Assembly: GCF_013409505.1 (NCBI RefSeq)
Contig: NZ_JACCBN010000001.1
Span: 372,001-436,000, forward strand
Direction: 5' to 3'
Length of the DNA stretch: 64,000 nt
Source: Actinomycetospora corticicola
GTDB taxonomy: Bacteria > Actinomycetota > Actinomycetes > Mycobacteriales > Pseudonocardiaceae
The position numbers and the translations under genes were made by a program. Positions 47,910-56,331 of the stretch are shown here, piece by piece. Within the stretch, counting starts at the first letter, position 1, and each line of letters starts with the position of its first letter. The notes under the pieces are model-generated. The model worked only from the letters and a program-made list of their open reading frames with translations, made no database searches and was not told where the DNA came from.

Positions 47910-48415
47910 GGTTCAGCGAGCGTCTGGCGTCGGTCCTGCTCGGCCGGGAGATCACCCCGGAGGGGTTCATCGGCACGCTGGACCCCGACGAGCGGATCCT
48001 GGCCGACGCCCGGACGCGGAAGGGCGAGGTCGTCCTCGCGACGGACCTCGGCCTGTGGGTGGGGGAGCGGCGCATCCCGTGGCACCTCGTCTCCAAGGCC
48101 ACCTGGGGGAACGGGGCCCTGACCGTCGTCGAGGCGACCGAGTCCGCCCGACACGGTCCCGTGGTCGTCCTCGCCGACGCCGCGCCGCTGCGGCTGCCGC
48201 TCCCGGCCCCCGGGAAGGTCCCCGAGACGGTGCAGCGACGGGTCACCGGGGTGATCACCACCCGCCAGCACCACGACCTGCCCAGCGGCGGCGCCTGGTT
48301 CGTCCAGCGCCGCACGCCCGAGGGGATCGAGGTGCACGTGCGCCCCGACGCCGGCACCGATCCCGACGAGGTGCTGACGCTCGCCGAGGGGATCGCGGAG
48401 AAGCTCCGCCGCTGA
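47906..48415 (+). CDS. Conserved actinobacterial hypothetical protein beside dnaG
   Basis: The 169-residue protein starts at GTG 47906 overlapping the dnaG stop. It is beta-rich: LDPDERILADARTRKGEVVL, ATDLGLWVGERRIPWHLVSK and a strand VVVLADAAPLRLPL, a pattern like a small PH-like barrel. There is no catalytic motif or membrane helix. Co-translation with primase suggests a replication-linked or housekeeping role, but nothing in the sequence proves it. Confidence 0.65.
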   Translation: MRFSERLASVLLGREITPEGFIGTLDPDERILADARTRKGEVVLATDLGLWVGERRIPWHLVSKATWGNGALTVVEATESARHGPVVVLADAAPLRLPLPAPGKVPETVQRRVTGVITTRQHHDLPSGGAWFVQRRTPEGIEVHVRPDAGTDPDEVLTLAEGIAEKLRR

Positions 48416-48461
48416 GCCGGTGTGCCACTAGGGTCGGCCGCCACGACCCGAGGGGGAGCGA

Positions 48462-49088
48462 GTGGCGGACACGATGGCGCTGGCCCGCGCCGAGCGGACC
48501 GACCTGGTGGAGCTCCTGGAGGGGCTGACGCCGGAGCAGTGGGACGCGGCGACGCTCTGTGACCGGTGGCGCGTCCGCGACGTGGTCGCGCACGTGTACA
48601 GCTACGAGGAGCTCGGCTGGGCCGCACTCGCCGGGCGGATGGTGCGGGCGGGGTTCAGCGTCGACCGGGCCAACGCGGCGGGGGTGGCGGACCATGCCGA
48701 CGCGTCGCCGGCCGAGCTCACGGCGTTGGCGCGGAAGCGCATCCGGCCCGTCGGGCTCACGTCGATGCTGGGCGGGAGGATCGCCCTGACCGACGGGATG
48801 ATCCACCAGCAGGACATCCGCCGACCCCTCGGGCTGCCGCGCACGATCCCGGCGGACCGGCTCGTGGCGGCGCTGGACACCGCGCGGGCAGCGCCGACCA
48901 TCGACGGCGCGAAGCGGGTGAAGGGCCTGAAGCTCGTCGCCACCGACGTCGACTGGACGACCGGTGACGGCGACGAGGTGCGGGGCACCGGCGAGGCGCT
49001 GCTCCTGGCGATCGCAGGTCGACGCGTGGTCGCGGACGAACTCGACGGACCCGGCGTCGGGACGATCGCCGCTCGCGCGTCGGGCTGA
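48462..49088 (+). CDS. Mycothiol-dependent maleylpyruvate isomerase-type DinB protein
   Basis: The 208-residue protein has the DinB/TIGR03083-type N-terminus, ERTDLVELLEGLTPEQWDAA, then CDRWRVRDVVAHV with the first metal His, and later HQQDIRRPLGLP with the second His pair. These proteins bind zinc and are thought to act with mycothiol or bacillithiol in isomerisation or detoxification. A promoter TAGGGT (48429-48434) and AGGGGGAG ribosome site precede GTG 48462. A relative occurs at 52018-52629. Confidence 0.8.
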   Translation: MADTMALARAERTDLVELLEGLTPEQWDAATLCDRWRVRDVVAHVYSYEELGWAALAGRMVRAGFSVDRANAAGVADHADASPAELTALARKRIRPVGLTSMLGGRIALTDGMIHQQDIRRPLGLPRTIPADRLVAALDTARAAPTIDGAKRVKGLKLVATDVDWTTGDGDEVRGTGEALLLAIAGRRVVADELDGPGVGTIAARASG

Positions 49089-49133
49089 GCAGTTCCGTGG
49101 TCGGGCCGTGAAGGCCCTGACCTGGGGGAAGTG

Positions 49134-49206
49134 CTCCTCCTACTGGACTCGAACCAGTAACCCTGCGATTAACAGTCGCATGCTCTGCCAATTGAGCTAA
49201 GGAGGA
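49134..49206 (-). tRNA. tRNA-Asn (GTT)
   Basis: This folds as a complete cloverleaf: acceptor TCCTCCT/AGGAGGA, D arm GCTC/GAGC, anticodon stem TGCGA/TCGCA with loop CTGTTAA (anticodon GTT), T arm ACTGG/CCAGT. The 3' CCA is not encoded. The length is 73 nt. Confidence 0.97.
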
Positions 49207-49320
49207 CCGTGCAAGCGGGCCGGTTCGGCGCCCGTTCCGCTCTGGTCATAGACCGTACCCGACGGGGATCCGAGCCCGTCAGGCAGGATGGGTCAACGCC
49301 GTCGTCGGGAGGATCCGGAC

Positions 49321-49599
49321 ATGAAGCTGCTGCCGTTCGCGCTGGGTATGGGCGTGGGCTACGTGCTGGGAACCCGGGCCGGGCGGGAGCGCTACGAGCA
49401 GCTCTCGCGGGCCTACCGCCGGGTGGCCGACAACCCGCAGGTGCAGGCCGCCGCCGGGGTCGCGCAGGCCAAGGCGGGCGAGGCCGTGCACGCGGCCGTC
49501 ACCGTCGCGAAGGAGAAGGTCGCCCCGTCGTCGGGACCGGCCCAGCACCAGCCCGCGGCGCCCGGCCGCTCCGTGAGCAGCCCCAGAAACGGACGCTGA
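49321..49599 (+). CDS. Small YtxH-like membrane-associated protein
   Basis: The 92-residue protein begins with a short hydrophobic glycine-rich helix (LLPFALGMGVGYVLG), then GTRAGRERYEQL and an Ala-rich amphipathic helix, the layout of YtxH-type stress proteins. It starts at ATG 49321 behind GGAGG; an extension to 49288 is possible but has no ribosome site. The function is unknown. The C-terminus contains PSSG from a variant of the dispersed motif. Confidence 0.7.
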   Translation: MKLLPFALGMGVGYVLGTRAGRERYEQLSRAYRRVADNPQVQAAAGVAQAKAGEAVHAAVTVAKEKVAPSSGPAQHQPAAPGRSVSSPRNGR

Positions 49600-49626
49600 G
49601 GGACGGAAGGGCAGCTTTCGGGCGCA

Positions 49627-49704
49627 GTTCACGGTGAGGCTCGTGGTTGTTCATCTCGCGTTCAACCACGTGTGAGGGACGTGGTGTCCGGCGGTTCGTA
49701 GCGT
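49627..49704 (+). promoter_or_regulatory. PHO box and leaderless promoter of the phosphate transporter gene
   Basis: GTTCACG (49627), GTTCATC (49649) and GTTCAAC (49660) lie in 11-bp phase, with a degenerate unit at 49638. This is the direct-repeat pattern bound by PhoP in Streptomyces. TAGCGT (49699-49704) is a -10 box seven bases before the ATG. Confidence 0.75.
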
Positions 49705-49711
49705 CGGAAGC

Positions 49712-50854
49712 ATGGAGTTACCGCTGATCGTCATCGTCGTCATCGTGACGGCGTTGGCCTTCGACTTCACCAACGGCTTCCACGACACCGCCAACGCCAT
49801 GGCGACCTCCATCGCGACCGGGGCACTGAAGCCCAAGGTCGCGGTGCTGATCGCGGGCGTCCTCAACGTCGTCGGCGCGTTCCTGTCCGTGGAGGTCGCG
49901 AAGACGATCTCCAGCGGGCTCGTCGACGAGACGAAGATCAACCCCTACATCATCTTCGCCGGCCTGGTCGGCGCGATCCTCTGGAACCTGCTGACCTGGC
50001 TGCTGGGCCTGCCGTCGAGCTCCTCGCACGCGCTGTTCGGCGGGCTCATCGGCGCCGTGCTCGTGGCGGCCGGCTCCGGGGCGGTGCACTTCTCCACGCT
50101 GCTCTCGAAGATCCTCCTCCCGGCCGTGATCTCGCCGGTCCTCGCCGGCGTGATCGCGCTGGTGGGGACGGTCATCGCCTACCGGAGCACGCAGCGGGCC
50201 GACGACGAGGCGGTGAAGAAGGGCTTCAAGGGCGGCCAGATCGTGTCGGCGTCGCTGGTCGCGCTGGCCCACGGCACGAGCGACGCGCAGAAGACGATGG
50301 GCGTCATCACGCTCACCCTCATCGCCGCGGGCGTCCTCGCCCCGAACGCCGGCCCGCCGATCTGGGTGATCCTCTCGGCCGGCCTCGCGATCGGCCTCGG
50401 CACCTACCTCGGCGGCTGGCGCATCATCCGCACCCTGGGCAAGCGGGTCTCGGACATCCAGACCCCGCAGGGCTTCGCCGCCGAGACCTCGACGACGGCG
50501 GTCATCCTCGCCTCGGCGCACCTGGGCTTCGCGCTCTCGACGACGCAGGTGGCCACCGGGGCGATCTTCGGCGCCGGGGCCGGCCGCCGGATCGCCGGCG
50601 TGCAATGGGGCGTCGCCGGTCAGATGGCGGTCGCCTGGATCCTCACGCTCCCCGCGGCCGCGGTGGTCGGCGCGGTCGCGGCGTACGCCGCCTCGACGGG
50701 CGTGGTCGGGACGGTGCTGGTGGCCGTCGTCGCGATCGCCGTGGCGCTCGGCATCTACGCGGCCTCGCGCCGCACGCCGGTGACGGCGGACAACGTCAAC
50801 GACGTCCCGGCGCCGACGGCCCCGGGCGAGCAGCGGGAGGTGGCGCAGGCATGA
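49712..50854 (+). CDS. pit: Low-affinity inorganic phosphate transporter, PiT family
   Basis: The 380-residue protein has about 10 membrane helices. It carries the two PiT repeats: FDFTNGFHDTANAMATSIAT near residue 17 and ALAHGTSDAQKTMGVI near 190, each forming part of the phosphate site. It moves phosphate as a metal complex with protons. ATG 49712 probably starts a leaderless transcript under a PHO box. The stop overlaps the next gene. PiT genes are more often constitutive, so PHO control is worth testing. Confidence 0.95.
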   Translation: MELPLIVIVVIVTALAFDFTNGFHDTANAMATSIATGALKPKVAVLIAGVLNVVGAFLSVEVAKTISSGLVDETKINPYIIFAGLVGAILWNLLTWLLGLPSSSSHALFGGLIGAVLVAAGSGAVHFSTLLSKILLPAVISPVLAGVIALVGTVIAYRSTQRADDEAVKKGFKGGQIVSASLVALAHGTSDAQKTMGVITLTLIAAGVLAPNAGPPIWVILSAGLAIGLGTYLGGWRIIRTLGKRVSDIQTPQGFAAETSTTAVILASAHLGFALSTTQVATGAIFGAGAGRRIAGVQWGVAGQMAVAWILTLPAAAVVGAVAAYAASTGVVGTVLVAVVAIAVALGIYAASRRTPVTADNVNDVPAPTAPGEQREVAQA

Positions 50855-51081
50855 GCATCGCGTGGGGTTCCCTGGGCCTCGTGGCCATCGTGTCCTTCGC
50901 GGCGGCGATCGCGGTGACGGCGCTCGTGTCCTTCGGGATCGTCGGCCTCGCCGCGCGGGCGCCGCGGGCCGACGGTCCGGAGCCGGCGCTGTCGCCCACG
51001 GCCGGGACCGCCGTCGGGGTGGTGTGCCTCGGGGTCGCGGCCCTGATCGTGCTCTACGGGCTGCTCCTCATCGTGGCCTGA
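50851..51081 (+). CDS. Small two-helix membrane protein linked to pit
   Basis: The 76-residue protein overlaps the pit stop (ATGA). It has two hydrophobic helices (about residues 4-33 and 50-75) around a short polar loop, ARAPRADGPEPALSPTAG. No family could be assigned. It is probably an accessory of the phosphate transporter because of the tight coupling. Confidence 0.7.
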   Translation: MSIAWGSLGLVAIVSFAAAIAVTALVSFGIVGLAARAPRADGPEPALSPTAGTAVGVVCLGVAALIVLYGLLLIVA

Positions 51082-51182
51082 GGACTCCCTACCCTCACGG
51101 GAGATTCGTCGTCGGGGAGTCGTCGAGACGGCGGCCCCCCGTTCGACGTGGTGGTGAACGCCCGTCCGTGAGGGAGACCGCC

Positions 51183-52007
51183 ATGACCCGCACCGCCCGC
51201 CGCATGTTCGAGCTCCTCGAGCCGATCTGCCTCGCCACCTACCTCGGCGACGAGGTCAACGAGGAGTACGCCGCACTCGGCCACCGCACCTACTGGGACG
51301 GCTACTTCGCCGCCCGCGCGGCGTGCCTGGGCCGGGTGCCGGCGGAGGTCGTCGACGCGGCGTTCTACAGCTTCGCGCCCGGTGAGGTCGCCCGACACAT
51401 CCCGAGCGCGTGGGAGACGGTCCCGCCCGAGGCCTCGGTGGCCGCCCAGCGGCGGGGGAGCGTGGCCTCCCTGCGGCGGATCCTCGGACTGGTCGCGGAC
51501 TCGCCGGAGGTGGCCCGCGCCGCCGACCTCGTGCTGCAGGCGGCGACCGGAGCGCCGGTCGCGGGGCACGTGATGTACGCCGGGATGCGCACCCTGCCGG
51601 TGCCGGCCGGCTCGCTCGAGCGGCTCTGGCACGCCGCGACGGTGCTGCGCGAGCACCGCGGCGACGGCCACGTCGCGGCCCTCGTCGGCGCGCGGATCGG
51701 CGGCACCGAGGCGCACGCGCTCTCGGCGCTCGACATGGGCATCCACCCGGCGGAGTCGTTCGGCCGCATCCACCACCTGCCGAAGGCCCGGCTCACCGCG
51801 ACGATGGACGGTCTGCGCCGCCGCGGGCTCATCGACGACGGGGGGCGGCTCACCGACGCCGGCCGGGACCTCAAGCAGCACGTCGAGGACCTCACCGACG
51901 CCGCCGCCGAGGCGCCCTACGAGACCCTCGCCCCCGCCGAGCTCGAGGAGCTGATCGCCCTCCTCACCCCGATCAGCGCCAGCCTGACCGCCGCCTGGTC
52001 GGCCTGA
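51183..52007 (+). CDS. SCO6745-family protein (helix-turn-helix containing)
   Basis: The 274-residue protein has an N-terminal segment MFELLEPICLATYLGDEVNE followed by a central DinB-like helical region and a C-terminal winged helix (RLTATMDGLRRRGLIDDGGRL). This two-part layout matches the actinobacterial SCO6745 family. Its role is unknown; a ligand-binding regulator is likely. Start ATG 51183 follows GAGGGAGA. Confidence 0.7.
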   Translation: MTRTARRMFELLEPICLATYLGDEVNEEYAALGHRTYWDGYFAARAACLGRVPAEVVDAAFYSFAPGEVARHIPSAWETVPPEASVAAQRRGSVASLRRILGLVADSPEVARAADLVLQAATGAPVAGHVMYAGMRTLPVPAGSLERLWHAATVLREHRGDGHVAALVGARIGGTEAHALSALDMGIHPAESFGRIHHLPKARLTATMDGLRRRGLIDDGGRLTDAGRDLKQHVEDLTDAAAEAPYETLAPAELEELIALLTPISASLTAAWSA

Positions 52008-52017
52008 CGGCGGGGGC

Positions 52018-52629
52018 TCACGTCCGCCGACCCGAGGACGTGGCCCGACCGGTGACCAGCAGCAGGAGGTCCACCGCAGGCAGTTCGACGGTCTCCGGGC
52101 CGGTCCCGACGACGAGGTCGGTGTCGGTCGCGACGAGCCGCCGCCCGGTCAGGTCGGTACCGAAGTAGGACATGGCGCGTGGCCCGGCGGCATCGACGAC
52201 CAGCTTGACCCGGTCGGCCGGCACCCGCTCGAGGCCGAGCGCCTCCGTGACGTCGAGCCCGTGGATGACGTCGTGGCTCAACGCACCCGCCTGCCCGCCG
52301 GCGGGCGGCCGCCAGGGGTGGGTGACGTTGGCCCGCAGGGAGGCGAGCAGCTCCTCGTCGCTCGACCGCGCGGTGTCCTCGTGGGCGATGCGGTCGGCGA
52401 ACCGGTTGAAGTCGCCGCGGGCGGCCGCGATGCCGCGCAGGACCCGCAGCGTCGAGTGGCGGTAGGGCATCGTCACGTGCGCGAGGACCTCCCGGACCCG
52501 CCAGCCCGCGCACAGCGACGGTGCCGCCCACTGCTCGGGGGTCAGGCGGGCGTACAGGTCGGCCAGGCGCTCGCGTTCGGCGGCGGTCTCGCGGGCGACG
52601 GGATCGGTGAGGTCGAGCTGTCGGGGCAC
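52018..52629 (-). CDS. DinB/TIGR03083-type maleylpyruvate isomerase family protein
   Basis: The 203-residue protein starts at GTG 52629 and has the same family landmarks as the gene at 48462: ERERLADLYARLTPEQWAAP, CAGWRVREVLAHV and SHDVIHGLDVTEALGL, which gives a three-His metal site. It is convergent with the SCO6745-type gene. Function in mycothiol-dependent chemistry is inferred from the family. Confidence 0.8.
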   Translation of the reverse strand: MPRQLDLTDPVARETAAERERLADLYARLTPEQWAAPSLCAGWRVREVLAHVTMPYRHSTLRVLRGIAAARGDFNRFADRIAHEDTARSSDEELLASLRANVTHPWRPPAGGQAGALSHDVIHGLDVTEALGLERVPADRVKLVVDAAGPRAMSYFGTDLTGRRLVATDTDLVVGTGPETVELPAVDLLLLVTGRATSSGRRT

Positions 52630-52662
52630 GTCGTCTCCTCGTGGCAGGGGCGTCGACCCCTC

Positions 52663-53649
52663 CTACGACCGAGCGCGCGCGAACTCATCGGTCGGGTCCC
52701 GCAGGAGCTCCGGCAGGGCGAACTCCGGGAACCGGTCCACCGTCCCGAGGAAGGTGGTGACCTGCGCGATGCGGTCGCCCCGCGGCTCGACGAGCACGAG
52801 CGCGAACGGGCGCAGCGTCCCGTCGTCGTCGGGGCGGTACTGGCCGAACCCGGGCTGACCGTTGATCGCGGTGGACACGAGCCGGGCGCCCTCGCACCCC
52901 CCGGCCCCGACGAGGCGGGCGATGGTCGGCCCGCCCTCGATCCACCAGGCGAACGGCGGCATCGTGGTGCGCGCGTCCTCGCGGAGGAGGGCGACGAGCC
53001 GCGCGGGGTCGTGGGCCTCGAAGGCCGCCACGTAGCGCTCGAGCAGCTCGCGCTGCGCGGCGTCGTCCGGCTCGAGCCGGTCCGTGGGCTCGGGCCGGTG
53101 CCGCGCGAGCGTCGTCCGGGCCCGTTGCAGCGCGCTCGTCACCGACGCCGTCGTCGTGTCGAGGATGTCCGCCGTCTCGGCCGCGGAGAAGCCGAGGACG
53201 TCGCGGAGCACGAGCGTCGCGCGCTGCCGGGGGGCGAGGTGCTGCAGGGCGGCGACGACGGCGAGGCGCACGCTCTCCCGTTCCAGCGCGACCTCCTCCG
53301 GTCCCCGCGCCGCGAGGAGCCGCGCGTCGGGCATCGGCTCCACGAACCGATCGGGTGGCAGCGGTGCCCCGAGGGCGGCGCCCGGGACGGCGGCCGGACC
53401 GAGGTCGACCGAGACGGCGCGGCGACGGGCGCTGCGGAGCATGTCGAGGCAGACGTTGGTGGCGATGCGGAAGACCCACGCCTGCAGCACGCCGCGGGCC
53501 GGGTCGAACCGCTCCCGCTGCAGGTGCGCCCGCACGATCGCCTCCTGGACGGCGTCGTCGGCGTCCGCAGCGGCCCCGAGCAGGCGGTAGCAGTACGCCG
53601 TCAGGGGGACGCGCAGCGCCTCGAGGTCGTGGGCGGTCGGGCCGGTCAC
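52663..53649 (-). CDS. ECF sigma factor with C-terminal SnoaL-like domain
   Basis: The 328-residue protein has sigma region 2 (AYCYRLLGAAADADDAVQEA, then VFRIATNVCLDML near residue 60), region 4 (LAPRQRATLVLRDVLGFSAAETADIL, then TTASVTSALQRARTTL) and a C-terminal NTF2/SnoaL-like domain (about 205-320) that begins after a linker. ECF groups of this kind use the fused domain for control in place of a separate anti-sigma factor. No anti-sigma gene is next to it. The start is GTG 53649. Confidence 0.88.
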   Translation of the reverse strand: MTGPTAHDLEALRVPLTAYCYRLLGAAADADDAVQEAIVRAHLQRERFDPARGVLQAWVFRIATNVCLDMLRSARRRAVSVDLGPAAVPGAALGAPLPPDRFVEPMPDARLLAARGPEEVALERESVRLAVVAALQHLAPRQRATLVLRDVLGFSAAETADILDTTTASVTSALQRARTTLARHRPEPTDRLEPDDAAQRELLERYVAAFEAHDPARLVALLREDARTTMPPFAWWIEGGPTIARLVGAGGCEGARLVSTAINGQPGFGQYRPDDDGTLRPFALVLVEPRGDRIAQVTTFLGTVDRFPEFALPELLRDPTDEFARARS

Positions 53650-53767
53650 GGGTCCAGTGGAGCAGACACCCACCCCGCCGGTCACGGAGGGCGACCGTGC
53701 ACCGCGTCGAGTCGCCGCCGCCGCCCACCACCCCGACCTGGTGGCCGCCCTGGCACGATGATCGACC

Positions 53768-54460
53768 GTGGCGGCCTTCGCGGTGTCGGACTGGCTCGAG
53801 GACCGCTGGTTCATCCGCTCGCACCTGCTGCAACGACGACTGGTCGGCGCGGTCGGCCTCGCCCTGCCGGTGCTCGTCGTGCTCTTCAACTGGGCCTGGG
53901 CGCTCGCCGTCGACGCGGCGAACGGCACGCACGTGGCCCCGGGGTTCTGGGCGTCGGTGCAGCCCTCGATCAGCGCGTACTACTACACCTACTCGGCGAA
54001 CATCTTCGTCGGCGCGCAGATCGCCTTCGCCGTCTTCCTCGTGACCTACCGCTACGGCGTGTGGGAACGACGGGTCGGGGTGGTCGCGGGCCTCGGCGCG
54101 GCGATCGTCGGGCTCTGTCCCACCACGCCGCCCGACCCGACGACGCTGCAGCGCCTGGTCGGCGGGCTCCACCTCACCGCCGCCGCGGTCTTCTTCGTGG
54201 GCATGGCGGTGTTCTGCCTGTTCCTCTTCCCGCGCGACCCGGGCGTCGAGGTCAACACGGTGCCCCGCGGTCGGCGGGTGCTCTTCCGCGTGTGCGGCGT
54301 CCTGATCGTGCTCGCGCTGCTCGCCGCCGTGGTCGGCGCGCTCGTCCTCGACGACGCGACCCGCGACCAACTGCGCTTCCTGCTCTGGCTGGAGTCGGTC
54401 GCGGTGTTCGCGTTCGCCACGGCCTGGCTGGTCAAGGGCCTGGACCTGCAGCCTTCCTGA
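53768..54460 (+). CDS. Six-helix integral membrane protein (DUF998-like)
   Basis: The 230-residue protein has about six hydrophobic helices, near residues 28-46, 78-96, 104-122, 135-155, 175-200 and 210-225. Motifs include PSISAYYYTYSANIFVGAQI and GLCPTTPPDP. These resemble uncharacterised DUF998-type proteins; no catalytic set is clear. The TGA stop lies within a diverged copy of the dispersed motif (TTCCTGACGCCGGGTC, 54454-54469). Confidence 0.6.
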   Translation: MAAFAVSDWLEDRWFIRSHLLQRRLVGAVGLALPVLVVLFNWAWALAVDAANGTHVAPGFWASVQPSISAYYYTYSANIFVGAQIAFAVFLVTYRYGVWERRVGVVAGLGAAIVGLCPTTPPDPTTLQRLVGGLHLTAAAVFFVGMAVFCLFLFPRDPGVEVNTVPRGRRVLFRVCGVLIVLALLAAVVGALVLDDATRDQLRFLLWLESVAVFAFATAWLVKGLDLQPS

Positions 54461-54490
54461 CGCCGGGTCGGTGCGGGAGGATCCGTCGGC

Positions 54491-54829
54491 ATGCCACCCG
54501 CCCTGTTCGCCGGCTTCCGGGTCTCCGACCTCGAGGCCGCCGTCGACTGGTTCTCCCGCCTGCTCGGCGCGGACCCGGTGATGCGCCCGAACGACGACGA
54601 GGCCGTCTGGGAGATCGCCGAGGACCGCTTCGTCTACGTCGAGCGTAGCCCCGGTCGGGCCGGGCACTCCCACGCGACGGTGTTCCTCGACGACCTCGAC
54701 GGGTTCCTGACGACGGCCGGCTTCGCCCCGGCGGCGACCGAGACCTACGACACCGGCGTCCGCAAGGTCATCTTCCGCGACCCGGACGGCAACGAGTTCG
54801 GCGTCGGGGGAGGTCCCCCGCCGTCGTGA
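54491..54829 (+). CDS. VOC-family (glyoxalase-like) protein
   Basis: The 112-residue protein is one vicinal-oxygen-chelate unit with beta-alpha-beta3 repeats: FRVSDLEAAVDWFSRLLGADP at the start, HATVFLDDLD in the middle and the closing FRDPDGNEFGV motif. Metal residues are only partly present (H55, E107), so it could be a binding protein or a dioxygenase/isomerase. Start ATG 54491 follows GGGAGGA. Confidence 0.8.
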   Translation: MPPALFAGFRVSDLEAAVDWFSRLLGADPVMRPNDDEAVWEIAEDRFVYVERSPGRAGHSHATVFLDDLDGFLTTAGFAPAATETYDTGVRKVIFRDPDGNEFGVGGGPPPS

Positions 54830-54834
54830 AGCGC

Positions 54835-55293
54835 TCAGCCCTCGATGACCTTCTTGATCCGCTCGAGGGTCGCCGGGATCGACGTCCGCGCGTCGTTCAC
54901 CCGCAGCGTGACGCCGTCCTCGCCGAAGGTCTCCCGGATGTACTCGCGCCCCACGCGCCGGAACTCCCAGCTCTGGGTCAGCCGCGTGCCCCCGCCGTCG
55001 GGAGCCATCGTGTAGCCCCAGCGGACGAAGCCGTCGCGCACCTCCCAGGCGAACTCCTGCCCCGGCGTGGCGGCGACGACCTCGCTGCGGGTCGACCAGT
55101 CGCGGCCGGGGCGGGAGTTGTGGCCGGTGAAGTGGGCCCCGACGACGGCGCTGGTCGCGTCCTCCCACTCGCAGGAGCGGGTGAACTCGCTCCACTCGCC
55201 GTGGCGGGTGATGTCGGAGACCACGTCGTACACGTGGTGCGGGGTGGCGTCGATCCACACGGAGTCGGCGAAGGCGTACGGGTCCTCGGTCAC
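54835..55293 (-). CDS. SRPBCC-family (polyketide cyclase/START-like) protein
   Basis: The 152-residue protein starts at GTG 55293 with GAGGAGG eight bases upstream; an in-frame extension to 55368 is rejected because it overlaps the divergent gene. It has the SRPBCC layout: strand DSVWIDATPHHVYDVVSDI, WEDATSAVVGAHFTGHN, long curved strands and a C-terminal helix ARTSIPATLERIKKVIE. It binds a hydrophobic ligand. The function is unknown. Confidence 0.8.
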   Translation of the reverse strand: MTEDPYAFADSVWIDATPHHVYDVVSDITRHGEWSEFTRSCEWEDATSAVVGAHFTGHNSRPGRDWSTRSEVVAATPGQEFAWEVRDGFVRWGYTMAPDGGGTRLTQSWEFRRVGREYIRETFGEDGVTLRVNDARTSIPATLERIKKVIEG

Positions 55294-55326
55294 GTGGAGA
55301 TCCTCCTCGGCGGCGATGGGGGCACC

Positions 55327-56331
55327 ATGTCGATCATGACCACCTCCTACGCGGGAGCGTCCGCCCACTACCTCTCACCGCGCCGCCGCGATCCGGTGAA
55401 GCGGCACTGGGAGGAGCCGGTCAACCATCGCATCCTGGCCCGCGCGTTGGGCTTCGTCGAGGGTGACCCGGTGCGCGTGGTGGACGTCGGGTCGGGCACG
55501 GGCGACGGCCTCGCGCTGCTGGAGGCGATCACCGACCGGCCGCTGGACTACCTGGGACTCGACCCCGACCCGGAGATGATCACGACGGCGGGCGCCACCC
55601 ACGAGGGCCGGGACGGCGTCCGGTTCCTGCAGGCCGACGTCCGGGACGACCTCGACCTCGCGCCCGACCTGTGGCTCTCCGCCGGCGCCCCCTGGTCGCA
55701 CCTGGACCACCACGACTTCCGCACCACCCTCGTCCGCCTGCTGCGTGCCGCCGCGCGTCGCGACCGCCCGACCGCGCTCGTGGTCGACACCCTGGGCCGC
55801 TGGTCGATGGAGTGGCCGGCCCACTGGGACGACGAGCGGTGGGACTACCGGATGTCGTTCTTCCAGGGCGCGGGCGACGACCCGGTCGCCGCGCCGATGA
55901 GCACCCACACCCGCTGGACGATCGACGCGGCCGTCCTCGAGGCCGACGTCCCGCTCGCCGCGCTCGAGTTCCACGACCGCTCGATCACCGTCGGCCGCCA
56001 CACGAGCACCGCGGCCTTCCACCCCGGCCTCACCGACTACCGCGGTCTGGTCAACGCCCTCCACGACGGCGACACCGGACCCGACCTCGCCGACCTGCGC
56101 CTGGACCCGCCGTCGGGACCCGCCCCGCGGGAGGTGGAGAGCTTCTTCGCGGCCTTCGCCGCGCTGTGGAACGCGCGCCTCGACCGTGCGACGGAGCAGG
56201 AGGCGGCGCTGGGGAGCGACCCTTCCCGACGACGGGTGCTGGCGGCGGATCTCTGCGCCCTGGAACACGGCGCCGCGCCGGGGCTCGGCGTAGGGCACTC
56301 GCTCATCGCCCTGATCGTGGTCGCGCCGTGA
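55327..56331 (+). CDS. SAM-dependent methyltransferase (class I)
   Basis: The 334-residue protein has the SAM motif I VVDVGSGTGDGLALLEA near residue 60, the acidic loop LGLDPDPEM (motif II), and an ADVRDDLDLAPDLWLSAGAPW stretch (motif IV). The C-terminal region is an inserted beta-rich domain. A copy of the 15-bp motif (56224-56238) sits in a linker near residue 300 and is read as SRRRV. The substrate is unknown. The start is ATG 55327 after GGGGG; the stop overlaps the next gene. Confidence 0.85.
   Translation: MSIMTTSYAGASAHYLSPRRRDPVKRHWEEPVNHRILARALGFVEGDPVRVVDVGSGTGDGLALLEAITDRPLDYLGLDPDPEMITTAGATHEGRDGVRFLQADVRDDLDLAPDLWLSAGAPWSHLDHHDFRTTLVRLLRAAARRDRPTALVVDTLGRWSMEWPAHWDDERWDYRMSFFQGAGDDPVAAPMSTHTRWTIDAAVLEADVPLAALEFHDRSITVGRHTSTAAFHPGLTDYRGLVNALHDGDTGPDLADLRLDPPSGPAPREVESFFAAFAALWNARLDRATEQEAALGSDPSRRRVLAADLCALEHGAAPGLGVGHSLIALIVVAP

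Noticed and set aside
49081-49133. Additional tRNA or small gene next to tRNA-Asn
   Set aside because: No second cloverleaf or ribosome site is seen.
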